Source: an uncultured Pseudomonadales bacterium
GTDB lineage: Bacteria > Pseudomonadota > Gammaproteobacteria > Pseudomonadales > Cellvibrionaceae
DNA: 64,000 nucleotides
NCBI GenBank assembly: GCA_947487765.1
Contig: CANKXO010000006.1
Location: 186,001-250,000, forward strand
Direction of reading: 5' to 3'
The notes beneath the pieces are model-generated. The model was given only the letters and a program-made list of their open reading frames with translations. It was not told the DNA's origin and did no database searches. A program made the position numbers and the translations under genes. Positions 1 to 9,647 of this stretch are shown here, one piece after another. Every line of letters begins with the position of its first letter. Within the stretch, counting starts at the first letter, position 1.

Positions 1-951
1 TACGGTCAATCAGAAACGTATGGGAAAATTGATTTTGATATATCGATAGGAAAACCCGAAGCAAGTCAGAAATACGATATCGCTATTATAAAGATTGATC
101 GGGAACAAAAGTTTTCAAATTTTCCCAGTATTAGATTTTGTGAAGATATTACTTTTCCTAACACCCCACTAATATTTAGAGGGACGCAAAAGTCTACAGC
201 CTTAAAAGCTCATACAATCACTCCGTGCTTTCTAGATACAGATACTAATAATGAGGGAATGTTCTGCCTCAAAGTTCCTCTCGAGGCCTACTCTGATATG
301 AAAGGTAATGTAGGAGCAGATGTGTTAGGAGGGTATTCTGGGAGCGGGATATTTATAATACAACCCAATGAAATTTATTTGGTCGGTATAGCTCAAAATA
401 TAGATAAAGACGATTTTACTGGCGTAAATTGCCGCTCCATCCGAGCAATTAAAGATTCATTTATTCCTACCATGGCTCTTTCAGACTTCCATGGTGGTAA
501 TGCTCAGTTGAAGTTGAACATTGCTGAAATTAAGAGAAATGTTACCCAAGACATGATAGAGGAAAGAAAAAAGGTCAATGAGTATGGAGATGTTGAAAAT
601 TTAACAAAAAAAATGGATTTGTTCATGAAAGATTGGAAACCCGAAGACCTCGATGGATTTATAATCGACATATTAGTATGGAAAGACATCGAACATACTA
701 AAATTAGAAATCACAGCTCATACAGAGACCGCATTGAAAATGTTAAAGCTATATGGGCATCAGGTAACAAAAAATATCATGTAAGTAGCATTCAGCAAGG
801 TAACAATCGCTTTCACAAAATCCTAGATGATCTTACTGAATTACTAAAAGAAGAGTTAGAAGGGACATCAATTAAATCGAGCAGTTCAGTTATAGCTGCT
901 GGAGAAGTAGCTCGATTATTAGCAAATTGCAATTTGGATTTTAAAAAATGA
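1..951 (+). CDS. Trypsin-like serine protease effector of an ABC-three-component locus (5' end outside window)
   Basis: The reading frame is open from the first base, so the true start lies upstream. The N-terminal half looks like a chymotrypsin-fold protease. A YDIAIIKID segment fits the strand carrying the catalytic Asp, and GGYSGSGIF around 328-351 fits the GxSGS nucleophile loop; the His would lie outside the window. The C-terminal third is helical and resembles the C-terminal domains of ABC-3C effectors. The gene overlaps the next by ATGA (948-951), so the three genes are translationally coupled. Inference: a protease released or activated when the partner ATPase senses invasion. The protease call is reasonable; the exact C-terminal family is not certain. 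Confidence 0.6.
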   Translation, partial: YGQSETYGKIDFDISIGKPEASQKYDIAIIKIDREQKFSNFPSIRFCEDITFPNTPLIFRGTQKSTALKAHTITPCFLDTDTNNEGMFCLKVPLEAYSDMKGNVGADVLGGYSGSGIFIIQPNEIYLVGIAQNIDKDDFTGVNCRSIRAIKDSFIPTMALSDFHGGNAQLKLNIAEIKRNVTQDMIEERKKVNEYGDVENLTKKMDLFMKDWKPEDLDGFIIDILVWKDIEHTKIRNHSSYRDRIENVKAIWASGNKKYHVSSIQQGNNRFHKILDDLTELLKEELEGTSIKSSSSVIAAGEVARLLANCNLDFKK

Positions 952-1382
952 GTATAGAAGTAGAACTTAAATCTAAATTCCTTGATAGCGCACCTGACAA
1001 TAGCACATTGACTCATTTCGTGATTATATGTGGCGCTTTGAAATACTGCCTTGGAAACGCAAGGACTATGTCGTTTATAAAGCTAGCCTACATATTCGAT
1101 AAAACCATAAATCTAGAAGCTAATGCGTTTGCGTCTAAAATAACGTTGTCATCTTGGAATATTGATAACGACTTTAAAAAGTCTCTTATAATGGCTGAAT
1201 CCAATGACTTTATAGAGCTACTAATTGATAGCTCTAAAGAGATTAGAATATCACTCACCGACAAGGGCGATATATACCTTAGCTCAGTTGAGATTTATCA
1301 AGTGTTTGCGAACTATTTAGAGTATTTAAAGGAAATTAAGATTCCTGAAAATAGATTTGATAATCCGATTATTAGAAGTTAA
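948..1382 (+). CDS. Small middle component of the ABC-three-component locus
   Basis: A 144-aa soluble protein with no signal peptide or membrane segment, rich in predicted helices, with a short beta-like stretch (IRISLTDKGDIYL) that suggests a winged-helix wing. Size and position between a protease effector and an SMC-like ATPase match the 'middle component' of ABC-3C systems, described as adaptor-like winged-helix proteins. The start is fixed by the ATGA overlap with the upstream stop. The ATPase ATG follows after 4 nt. The call rests mostly on gene order; the sequence alone is not diagnostic. Confidence 0.5.
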   Translation: MSIEVELKSKFLDSAPDNSTLTHFVIICGALKYCLGNARTMSFIKLAYIFDKTINLEANAFASKITLSSWNIDNDFKKSLIMAESNDFIELLIDSSKEIRISLTDKGDIYLSSVEIYQVFANYLEYLKEIKIPENRFDNPIIRS

Positions 1383-1386
1383 TAAA

Positions 1387-3444
1387 ATGCACATAAATTC
1401 AGTATCAGCGACAATTCTTGCAGGAACAGACGATGGGCTTAAACCCTTTGGTTTTGAGTATAACTTTAAGCCTGGGCTAAATGTCCTGAGTGGCGATAAT
1501 TCCAGTGGAAAATCTACTATTCTTAGCTGTATGTATTATTGTCTAGGAATGGAGCAACTGATGGGGAGCAAAGGTATTAATGCCCTAAGCCCAGCCTTGC
1601 ATCAAGTACTTAATTTTGGTGGCCATACATGTAATGTTTATGAATCCAACTGCTCTCTTAGCTTCACTGCAAATAATGGCAAACAATACAAGCTGACACG
1701 CCAAATTGCTTCTTCTGATGAAATCACTATCAATGAAATACTGATATTTGATGGCACCACAACTACACCTAAGTTTGTCCACTCTGCAAGAGATCACGGT
1801 GATCAAGGGTTCTATCAATGGCTTGCAGAAGTTAACGGCTTGGAAATTTTTAATGTTGAATCTTTTAACGGTGAATCGACTAAACCTTTATATATGCAGA
1901 ATATATTTTCCCTAGCTTTTATTGAGCAGACAAAAGGCTGGTCAGACATTTTCTCAATGATGCCCAGCTTTGGTATTAAAGATCCTAAACAAAAGGTTGT
2001 AGAATATTCTTTGGGGCTTAAGTCCCTAGAGTTAAACATGAAGCTTGACTAAATTAAAGACAATAAAAATCAGATAAAAGGCGAGTGGAATCGAATTGAT
2101 AATGACCTAAATTATCGTGCACAAGCAACTCAACTCTACTTGTCAATATTCGATAAGAAGAAGCCAATTTCAGATAAAAAGATCGAAGGGATATATGCAG
2201 CCGAACTGAACAAAGAAGAAAAAGAAGTCAAAACCAGCCAGCTAGCCGGAATTATTCAAAAAGAAATTGATGCGTCCAGCAAACGTATTGAAATAACAGA
2301 TACACCTAAAGAAGCCTCTAAAGACTTAATTAATGCTAGGGAAAAGATAAAGGAGTCTCTGTCCACATTCATATCTGAAAGGAATGAGGCTTCGGAATTA
2401 TACGAAGAGGAAAAGGTGAAATTAGCAAGTTTCAAAAGTTCATTATCTTCTACGGTAAACGACATTCAAGGCTTTCAGGATGTAAAGAAGTTATCTATTA
2501 GTCGAAATTGGGAGAGCTTATCAACTTCCAAGTGCCCAGTTTGTGAAAATAATGTTGAGAATAAAAAGGACGCTGAACTCTCAAAAGAAGCCATTGAAAA
2601 AAGCATTGCTTTTCTTAAATCTCAAAAATCAACTTATGAAAAATATATTGAAGCATCTGAATCAGTTCTTGAACGGTATGTATCTGCTCTAGCTTATTAT
2701 GACAAAAATATCACATTAAAACGAACACAACTCGATAGTATTCATAAAGATTTAAATTCGCCTAGCTCACAATCAGTTCGAGGTGAACTTGAGATGCAGG
2801 CAGAATTAAAATACCGGCTTAATGATATCAACCAGTTTAATGCTTACCTTGAATCAACGAAGAATAGGATGAAACAATTAAGCACACAGTACTTCATTCT
2901 AGACACTGAAGAAAAAAGGCTTAAAGGATTAGTTTCTAGTGATGAAGAAACAATCCTTAAGTTCAAAAAATCATTTATTTCGCTATTAGACTCATTCGGT
3001 TATAAAAGTAATGGGGTTACAAATATAACGATTAAGGATAAGCCTCCACATAGGCTCATGCCAATTGTCTTTATGGAGGGGCAAGAACCTCAATATATCC
3101 GATATGTCTCTTCAGCCAGTGATTTCGTAAGGTCAATCTGGTCTTACTATCTTTGCCTATTAGATATGGGGGGCTTACATCCGGGCTTCTTACTAATGGA
3201 TGAGCCGGGGCAGCATCAGATGCGAGTGGACAGTATGAAGGAACTATTGTCTCACAGCTCAAATATCGGAAAGCAAGTAATTCTGGCGATATCACAAGAT
3301 AGAGACTATGACAAAAAAGACGTTAATATCTCTTCTCTAATTGAAGACATAGATCCTAATAAAATCCACATGCTTCATATCGAAGACAATACATATTGTA
3401 TTTCTCCTATCAAGCATGCTGTTAGCGACGAGGACTTGCAATAA
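1387..3444 (+). pseudogene. SMC-like ABC ATPase of the ABC-3C locus, interrupted by an in-frame TAA
   Basis: Frame 1 reads as one 685-codon protein from ATG 1387 to 3444 except for TAA at 2050-2052 (codon 222). The N-terminal part has the Walker A GDNSSGKST near residue 38. Downstream of the stop, the same frame continues without any ATG into a long charged coiled-coil, a CPVC zinc-hook-like motif (near 2536), a second coiled-coil arm, and the Walker B segment FLLMDEPG (near 3190) with a following H-loop-like region. Domain order therefore matches RecN/SMC-type conflict ATPases split by one nonsense codon. Since no frameshift or other damage is visible, a recent mutation, a sequencing error or stop readthrough are all possible. 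Without readthrough the ATPase cannot assemble. Confidence 0.75.
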
Positions 3445-3446
3445 GA

Positions 3447-3502
3447 AATTAGTAGGGTCAAAATAAATTAGTAGAAATTAGTAGGGTCAGATACAACTTA
3501 TA
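3447..3502 (+). repeat. Dispersed short repeat, double copy
   Basis: Two adjacent copies of a TAGTAGGGTCA-type unit; the second extends to AGGGTCAGATACAACTTAT. Related degenerate copies lie near 4353, 6886, 16490, 18256, 23512 and 26475, nearly all just after a stop codon. This copy sits between the broken ABC ATPase and the FRG gene. Confidence 0.55.
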
Positions 3503-3534
3503 TGTTCCACTGTTGCAGGCGTTAGGTACCTCAT

Positions 3535-4338
3535 ATGCCAAGAAAAAAAACAAGACCCATAGCTGAGACCGTAGATGTAGATTCTCTTCCTGAATACTTA
3601 CGAGCTATTGATAAAGCTCAATCCGAGTTTAGATATAGTAATTTGTGGTTTCGAGGTCACGCGTCAACACGCTGGAAACTACAGCCTTCCTTATACCGTG
3701 GACTTCATGATTTTATGCACGAAGATTTAGAACGCTGGAGCCGTGAGCGAACTATGTTTGTTCAATTTCAAAGTGCTGCCTATTCTCGTTCGACAGATTT
3801 ACCAGCACAGACGGAAATTAGTAAGTGGCTATGTCTAATGCGGCACTATGGACTATCAACCCGGCTCTTAGATTGGTCTAAATCACCACTAGTAGCAGCA
3901 TATTTTGCGTTATTAGAAAAGCCATATAAAACACCAACTATTTGGATTCTTAATCCTAGCGCTCTCAACGAGTACGAGGAAACAGTGGCGCCCGTTCTCA
4001 CGCTGCGTGATGAAACGCCCGAGAAAAAATTAGAAAATCATTTGGTAGATGTAGCAAACAATAAGCATGATGAAAATTCTATTCTAGCTGTTCATCCTCC
4101 AGAAGTTGATAACCGAATTTTCGCCCAAAAAGCAGTTTTCACAATACATGGTACCTCCCGTCCGATACAGGAACTAAATATTGGAAAGCCATTTTTATTT
4201 AAAGTTAAGCTATCAAAAAAAGCCGCAAGTGATATAGCCAAATCGTTAATTCTTTTCGGCTACCAAGATTCATACATGTTTCCAGATCTCGAACATTTGG
4301 CTAATGAGTTGGCACATAAGTACAAATGGAGTCAATAA
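3535..4338 (+). CDS. FRG-domain protein
   Basis: 267 aa. The FRG domain is recognisable: WFRGHASTRWKLQPSLYRG at about residues 38-56, and a conserved second block with MRHYGLSTRLLDWSKSP at about 102-118. FRG domains are found in prokaryotic conflict loci and have been proposed to be ADP-ribosyltransferase-like or nucleotide-related toxins; the biochemical role is not settled. No signal peptide or membrane segment. The gene stands alone between two copies of the dispersed AGGGTCAGATACAACTTAT repeat and beside the ABC-3C locus, which suggests it arrived as a defence cassette. ATG 3535 has no strong ribosome binding site. Confidence 0.85.
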   Translation: MPRKKTRPIAETVDVDSLPEYLRAIDKAQSEFRYSNLWFRGHASTRWKLQPSLYRGLHDFMHEDLERWSRERTMFVQFQSAAYSRSTDLPAQTEISKWLCLMRHYGLSTRLLDWSKSPLVAAYFALLEKPYKTPTIWILNPSALNEYEETVAPVLTLRDETPEKKLENHLVDVANNKHDENSILAVHPPEVDNRIFAQKAVFTIHGTSRPIQELNIGKPFLFKVKLSKKAASDIAKSLILFGYQDSYMFPDLEHLANELAHKYKWSQ

Positions 4339-4352
4339 TACCTAACAAATGG

Positions 4353-4381
4353 AGTAACTAGGGTCAGATGTAACTTATATG
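4353..4381 (+). repeat. Dispersed short repeat, right flank of FRG gene
   Basis: Reads AACTAGGGTCAGATGTAACT followed by TATATG, nearly identical to the copy at 3477-3502. Together they bracket the FRG gene as direct repeats. Confidence 0.55.
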
Positions 4382-4462
4382 TAAAAAGGCTAAAAAGCAT
4401 AATATTGCTAAAGGGAGGTAAGGACGACGGGAAAATCAACCGTACTGACAGAGGATTTAGAG

Positions 4463-4726
4463 ATGAATGACAAGCATACTGAAGCAGTAACAGAAGCAGA
4501 GGCCCGAAGACGTGTAAAAAAACACATGGCTGCACTACGTAAAAAACATCCTGTGCTCCCTGTCAATGAGGATGAGCCTCTGGGTTTACTTGCTGGAGAC
4601 CCTGACAATATCGACAAGTATGATGAGTTAGATGAGTATGAAGATCTGACGCCAAAGGAGTTGCGTGATAAGTTTACGGTTTACAAAACTAAGGGCTCGT
4701 TTGATAAAAGTGATTCGGATAAATAA
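4463..4726 (+). CDS. Small hypothetical acidic/charged protein
   Basis: 87 aa, highly charged, with a basic first third (EAEARRRVKKHMAALRKKH) and an acidic centre (DKYDELDEYEDL). No membrane segment and no recognised family. A weak AGAGG ribosome binding site lies about 10 nt upstream. It might be a DNA- or protein-binding accessory. Composition is gene-like but the call is uncertain. Confidence 0.45.
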   Translation: MNDKHTEAVTEAEARRRVKKHMAALRKKHPVLPVNEDEPLGLLAGDPDNIDKYDELDEYEDLTPKELRDKFTVYKTKGSFDKSDSDK

Positions 4727-4789
4727 GTTCTCTAATAAATATAATTAGATATAACTTATTGAAATTGATTGAAATCTATTTGGCAATTT

Positions 4790-5029
4790 ATGATAACGCT
4801 AGAATTATCATTAAATAGGCAAGATTTTCGTCTTATATGGATTTCTCTACACACTCAAGAATCTAGGCTTCTTGATATTATTGATAAGTGTGGAGAAGAT
4901 TCAGATGAAGCCGCAGATGCGTTAAATGATATAACCTATTTACGCTTATATAAAAAAGAACTTAGACAAAAAGCTGAAGGTATATTTAATGAGGGCGCAT
5001 TTATCCCTACAGATGGAATTAAATCTTGA
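4790..5029 (+). CDS. Small hypothetical helical protein
   Basis: 79 aa from ATG 4790; an in-frame TTG at 4769 would add 7 residues. Predicted helical, with the acidic centre DKCGEDSDEAADALNDITYL. Not recognised. It is followed by a strong bidirectional terminator, which supports it being transcribed from the left. Confidence 0.45.
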   Translation: MITLELSLNRQDFRLIWISLHTQESRLLDIIDKCGEDSDEAADALNDITYLRLYKKELRQKAEGIFNEGAFIPTDGIKS

Positions 5030-5058
5030 ACATTTTCCAAACGCCTTGTTTGTTATTT

Positions 5059-5087
5059 AAAAAGAGCGACTAAGCGTCGCTCTTTTT
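5059..5087. terminator. Rho-independent terminator, bidirectional
   Basis: A perfect 12-bp stem (AAAAAGAGCGAC / GTCGCTCTTTTT) with a 5-nt loop, A-tract before and T-tract after. It lies between the rightward small gene ending at 5029 and the leftward flavin reductase ending at 5163, and can serve both. Confidence 0.85.
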
Positions 5088-5162
5088 GTTTAGTTAACTA
5101 AATATTAGCTAAGTTAGTTTCTCGCGAGCATTACCATTTGCTCTAAAAAACACAGCACCGCT

Positions 5163-5753
5163 TTACACTAATTTCATACCAATCAGGCTTTCGCCGCGCG
5201 CTAGTTTGGCGCCAAAGTCTTGGGCAATAATGTCATGCCCTTCGTTCATGCCGGAGCTTATTTCCATTTTAGAGGCGCCATCAACGCCGCCTAGCCACTT
5301 CATGCCCAAAAAGTTTGCAGTATTATCCATTGCCATTTGTAGTAAGTTTGAAGAGTTAATTTGGTTAACACCACTATGGGTGGAGACTAACGCAAGCCCT
5401 TTGCCGCCTAGGTCAGAAGAAAAGTCTGGGTTTAAGGTGTCGGTCCAACGGTCGATAAAGGTTTTCATTTTACCGGTTACTTGGCACCAGTAAACAGGTG
5501 TTATTAATAAAATAATATCGGCAGACAGCATTTTGTCCTTTAGGGTGCCCATATCATCATTACCCGCTTTTTCAAAGTTGTTAAATAATGCATCGCCAAA
5601 ATAATTTTCCCAGACATCGGTAATGTTATAGTCATAAATATTAATACTGTTGACTACTGCACCGCCAGCTTTGGCCGCGTCGATGACCTGTTGGCCATAA
5701 ACACAAGTATTCCCTTCGCGATTAGGGCTACCATTGATCGCAAATATTTTCAT
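5163..5753 (-). CDS. Flavodoxin-family NAD(P)H-dependent FMN oxidoreductase
   Basis: 196 aa with the N-terminal flavin phosphate-binding signature FAINGSPNREGNT (residues 4-16) and the ITPVYWCQVTGKMKTFIDR region (about 85-103) typical of NADPH-dependent FMN reductases / iron-sulfur flavoproteins. It is cytosolic and likely reduces quinones, azo compounds or nitro compounds using NAD(P)H through bound FMN. It is divergent from the LysR gene at 5926 with a 172-bp shared control region, the classic arrangement for a regulator and its target. Substrate is unknown. Confidence 0.85.
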   Translation of the reverse strand: MKIFAINGSPNREGNTCVYGQQVIDAAKAGGAVVNSINIYDYNITDVWENYFGDALFNNFEKAGNDDMGTLKDKMLSADIILLITPVYWCQVTGKMKTFIDRWTDTLNPDFSSDLGGKGLALVSTHSGVNQINSSNLLQMAMDNTANFLGMKWLGGVDGASKMEISSGMNEGHDIIAQDFGAKLARGESLIGMKLV

Positions 5754-5925
5754 TCCACACTCCTGAGGTTTAACCTGAATATAGGTGTATCAATCATTGC
5801 AAAAATAGTACGCTTTGCTTTTGTCTTTGAAAACATTGAAAATTGCAAAGCTGATTTGCAATTTTGTGTGGGTAACAGAACCTACTGATTTTTTATAATA
5901 GCCTTTGGTGGTTGGACGATAGCGT

Positions 5926-6825
5926 ATGTATAACTATGATGATCTCGGCTTTTTTTTAAAAGTGGTGAATGAGGGCAGTTTTGCCAATGCGGCAAAAAAG
6001 CTTGGTATTCCACCCAGTACAGTTAGCCGACGGGTCACTAAGCTTGAGACGGCGTTAAATATTTCCCTTATTAAGCGCAATCCGCGAAAGTTCCAGATCA
6101 CACAAGAAGGGCAGGCATTGTATAAAAGCTGCTTGCCTGCTTTTGATGTCATTAATGGCAGTATCACCCAGCTTAAAAATGCGGATGAAGGCTTTAGTGG
6201 TAAGCTCTCTATTACAGCGCCAACATTCTTAACTCAAGAGCTGTTGTCTCATTGGATAATCGATTTTCAAAAAAAATATCAATACATGGATTTAATGGTT
6301 TTTGCCGACAACAAGCTGACGGATTTAATTATGGACGAGGTTGATTTGGCCATTCGTATTGGGCCTTTGGAAGATTCCAGCCTAGTAGCGCAAAAGCTTT
6401 GGGATGCTAAGATGGTGGTGGTAGCATCGGGTAAGTATTTAGCCGAAAACCCTGCTATACAATCACCGCAGGACCTCTGTTCACACCCTGCATTGCTTTA
6501 TCGCTCCGCTAATGAGAAATGGATGTTTGAGCATAAAGAGCATGGCGAGCTTGTCACTATAAAACCCGACGCTAAATTTTTTATTAACGATATCAAAACA
6601 ATTGTGAATTCAGTTACCGCTGGGTTAGGCGTGGCTTGCCTTCCTCAATTTGCGATGAGTGCGCAGTTAAAAAACGGTGAGGTTCGACAAGTGTTGGAGG
6701 AATATAAAGTGTTACCTGAGCGTAGTATTTATGCGGTGTATCGTAACGGAAAATTTATTTCGAAAAATGCTAAAGTATTTTTAGATTTTCTCCGTGAACG
6801 GTTTAATCAAATGAATGCCACTTGA
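5926..6825 (+). CDS. LysR-family transcriptional regulator, divergent from the FMN reductase
   Basis: 299 aa. The N-terminal HTH spans about residues 5-65 (FLKVVNEGSFANAAKKLGIPPSTVSRRVTKLE), followed by the periplasmic-binding-protein-like effector domain (SITAPTFLTQELLSHW onward). The short form of the effector domain resembles LysRs that control redox or drug-modifying enzymes. The neighbouring divergent flavin reductase is the probable target. The effector molecule cannot be read from the sequence. Confidence 0.92.
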   Translation: MYNYDDLGFFLKVVNEGSFANAAKKLGIPPSTVSRRVTKLETALNISLIKRNPRKFQITQEGQALYKSCLPAFDVINGSITQLKNADEGFSGKLSITAPTFLTQELLSHWIIDFQKKYQYMDLMVFADNKLTDLIMDEVDLAIRIGPLEDSSLVAQKLWDAKMVVVASGKYLAENPAIQSPQDLCSHPALLYRSANEKWMFEHKEHGELVTIKPDAKFFINDIKTIVNSVTAGLGVACLPQFAMSAQLKNGEVRQVLEEYKVLPERSIYAVYRNGKFISKNAKVFLDFLRERFNQMNAT

Positions 6826-6885
6826 CGTGCCACTATAGGTTTGCAGGCACCCTATGAGCAAATGCAGGGTTTAACAAAGCGAAGT

Positions 6886-6914
6886 AAAATAACTAAGGTC
6901 GGATACAATTTATG
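6886..6914 (+). repeat. Dispersed short repeat, degenerate copy
   Basis: AACTAAGGTCGGATACAATT plus TATGCAG resembles the AGGGTCAGATACAACTTAT unit and again lies just downstream of a gene (LysR ending at 6825). Confidence 0.4.
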
Positions 6915-7045
6915 CAGTAAAACCATCAAAAGTGGCTGTATGAACGACGACGGCATTCTTGTGATGCTGACCTTAATGACTAGTTACAAGCAGCTGGGAA
7001 ACTTAGGTAATACGAGCACGTATCAGCCGAGTATTCATCATTGAG

Positions 7046-7912
7046 TTAAGCCAAATGCTCTGCCAAATAGTCTACCAGTAATCTTATTTTCGGAGACAAG
7101 TGGCGGTTTTGAGGGTACACCGCCCATGTTACTTTATCGGGCTCTCTATAATTGTCTAGCAGTGTGAGCAGTGCACCGCTTTGTAAATGGTGTTGAACAT
7201 AAAAGGTGGGTAGCTGCACTATCCCCAAGCCCTTTACTGCTGCGTCTGCCAGGCTATGGCCACTGTTGTAACGCAGTCTTCCTGTTACGCGAATACTTTT
7301 TTCTTTACCGTTATCTTTGTAGTGCCAGGAATCAAGAGTTCCTAACAGACAGCTGTGCTTTTTAAGTTCTGACGGGAAACGAGGCGTGCCATATTTCTCT
7401 AAGTAGGCGGGGGATGCACAGATACAGTGCGTTCTCTCGACGAGTTTTTTTGCCATCATCGATGAGTCAGCGAGCTTGCCAAGACGAACCGCTAAATCAT
7501 AACCTTCTTCTACTAAATCAACTTGGTGATTGCTTAAGTAGGCATACACTTCTATGTCGCTATGTAGCACCATGAAATCGTTCACCAATGGCAGAACGTA
7601 TTCCTCACCATAGGTTATAGGCGCTGTCATCTTTACTTTGCCTTGAGGCTTTGATTGAAGGTTAGTCACGGTTCGTTCAGCGTCTTCTAACCCATCAAGC
7701 ACTTTGCGGCAATGTTGATAAAAGATGCGTCCCTCATCGGTTAACGATACCTTGCGTGTGGTGCGGTAAAACAATTTGACATTGAGCCGCTCTTCTAACG
7801 CACTAATCTGACGACTGACCTGGGCTGTGGAGAGGGCCATTAATTTTGCGGTCTTTGTGAAGCTTTCGCTCTCCGCCACATGAACAAATTCACTAATACC
7901 TTGCCATTGCAC
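7046..7912 (-). CDS. LysR-family transcriptional regulator
   Basis: 288 aa with an N-terminal HTH (FVHVAESESFTKTAKLMALSTAQVSRQISALEERL, about residues 8-42) and a LysR substrate-binding domain. The sequence around YGEEYVLPLVNDFM and GYDLAVRLGKLADSSMMAKKL is typical of the AaeR/DsdC-like short LysR group. It reads away from the TAXI-TRAP operon and shares a 504-bp upstream region with it, so it may regulate that operon; this is inferred from position only. Confidence 0.92.
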   Translation of the reverse strand: MQWQGISEFVHVAESESFTKTAKLMALSTAQVSRQISALEERLNVKLFYRTTRKVSLTDEGRIFYQHCRKVLDGLEDAERTVTNLQSKPQGKVKMTAPITYGEEYVLPLVNDFMVLHSDIEVYAYLSNHQVDLVEEGYDLAVRLGKLADSSMMAKKLVERTHCICASPAYLEKYGTPRFPSELKKHSCLLGTLDSWHYKDNGKEKSIRVTGRLRYNSGHSLADAAVKGLGIVQLPTFYVQHHLQSGALLTLLDNYREPDKVTWAVYPQNRHLSPKIRLLVDYLAEHLA

Positions 7913-8416
7913 TATTATTACTCCAGTGTAATAGTTATTTGCATAATTAGCATATTATCATTGTTGGGGAAATAATTATAATGGTAACAGCTTAGAGACC
8001 CAATAATAAAAAAATTGAGGGTTTTCTCTTGAAATCAGTTTAAGGGTCAGTTTGTGATTAACACCCTAAATATGTAGTTAGTTTGTGCTGTTAACAGACG
8101 AGTAACATCTAGCTAGGTATTAAAAAAATTAAGCCGCTCTAGGTTTCGGCTTTGTTAAAAATTATAACTATTTATAAAAGTTTTTTCATAAAATAAAAAC
8201 CGTATCAACATTAAAAATATTCAATAGGTTTTTAAAATTCTACATTTTTTTAACCTTTAATTTTTACCATTATGTATTTGTAATGGTAATGAATATGCCC
8301 CAACAGAAGTGGCGGCGTTGCTGGCCTTGCATTTTGAGGCGGTCAATCTGCTCAGTGATAACTGGATGGGCTTTGTTCGATAATATAATAATCAACAGAA
8401 ACTTGGAGAAATAAAT
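7913..8416. other. Intergenic region between LysR and the TRAP operon
   Basis: An AT-rich divergent control region. Near 8288-8381 one frame reads as a short coding-like tail (NEYAPTEVAALLALHFEAVN, then LLSDNWMGFVR and a stop) without a start codon, which suggests the 3' remnant of a lost gene. An AGAAACTTGGAGA stretch supplies the ribosome binding site of the transporter gene. No clear operator was identified. Confidence 0.4.
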
Positions 8417-9511
8417 ATGCCTATTAATATTTGCTCAAGATCGATTAGGAGTGGCACGTTGAAAGCCGCCTCACTTGCTTTTGCTGGGGTGCTTGCGTTG
8501 TCATCAGGGGTTGCTTCAGCAAAGGATTCCATTCTTAATCTCACAGCGGAAACCGTATCAGCAGGTACATCCTTACACCTTGCTATCACGCATTTAGGTG
8601 AAGTGGCCTCGCAACGAGGTATTGCTAATATTCAAATTTCTGACGGCCAAACACTAACAAATTCCATTCAAAATGTTGCAGAAGGCAAAACAGATATTAC
8701 AAGTGCGACTTATATTCTACCGTTTCTTATGTCTAAAGGCCGTGGTCCATATTCAAAACTTGGTGCGGAAAAAGGTGCGGAGCTTGCGTCAAATCTTCGG
8801 GCTTTATACCCAATCACTGTCGGCGTATTTTCTCTCTATTCCTATGACAGTACTGGTTTAAAAGGGTGGGCTGATCTATCTGGTCGCACAATTTATAATG
8901 GCCCTCCTCGTGGTGGTGCGTTGAATAATGCTCGGGCTATGATCCAAATTGTCGCGGGGTTAAAAGAAGGTAATGGATACAAAGGTCTTCAAGTTAATTG
9001 GGGGCAAGCGGTCAAAACGATTAGGGACGGGTCAGCCGATGCCGTTGTTCTTCCCATTCGCTTTCCCGATAATCGAATTACTCAAGCGGTTTCTGCGGGC
9101 AATATGACTGTTTTTTCTGTGCCTAAAGAAATTTATGAAAGCACACCTTTTCAAAATTATGCCAAATCCCCTGGTTCGGCTCCGTGGGTGATGCCTTTGG
9201 ACAAAGCTATTTTGGGTGATGGTGTCACTGTCGATTCAGAAGACAATTATTTCCGTGGCCTTGCAAATATCGGTGGTGATATTGTCAATAAAAACATGGA
9301 TTTTGAATTGGCAAAGTCGCTAGTAAAGGCTCACATTGAAACGTTAGATCAACTGAAAGCAAAAGCGCCTTTCGCAAAAAGTGTTGGGTTTGGTGTTTTA
9401 GATCCAGTGTCTACAAGTATGTGTGGTGCTAGTCCACTTAAGTACCACCCTGGAGCAATCGCTGCTTGGGAAGAGGCCGGATACATTATCGAGGATTGTG
9501 CAAAACCTTAA
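8417..9511 (+). CDS. TAXI-family TRAP transporter periplasmic solute-binding protein
   Basis: 364 aa. A signal peptide is visible: basic start, hydrophobic LAFAGVLALSSGVASA, cleavage near residue 36. The mature protein has the TAXI-type fold, with NLTAETVSAGTSLHLAITHLG at the N-terminus and the WADLSGRTIYNGPPRGGALNN ligand-loop region. It captures a substrate in the periplasm for the fused permease encoded 136 bp downstream. The ribosome binding site GGAGA lies about 8 nt before the ATG. The substrate is unknown; TAXI systems are known for glutamate-like or aromatic acids in a few cases. Confidence 0.85.
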   Translation: MPINICSRSIRSGTLKAASLAFAGVLALSSGVASAKDSILNLTAETVSAGTSLHLAITHLGEVASQRGIANIQISDGQTLTNSIQNVAEGKTDITSATYILPFLMSKGRGPYSKLGAEKGAELASNLRALYPITVGVFSLYSYDSTGLKGWADLSGRTIYNGPPRGGALNNARAMIQIVAGLKEGNGYKGLQVNWGQAVKTIRDGSADAVVLPIRFPDNRITQAVSAGNMTVFSVPKEIYESTPFQNYAKSPGSAPWVMPLDKAILGDGVTVDSEDNYFRGLANIGGDIVNKNMDFELAKSLVKAHIETLDQLKAKAPFAKSVGFGVLDPVSTSMCGASPLKYHPGAIAAWEEAGYIIEDCAKP

Positions 9512-9647
9512 GGTGTAAAGTGGTGATATAAATTGGCAGGAGTGTAATTTTCTGCGCTGCCAATTTATTCCTTTTGTTCTGCTGGTGAGCAAGAGGCACC
9601 CGCACTCCATAATATTTTCATTCATCATCCAACATAGGGACGTGCAA

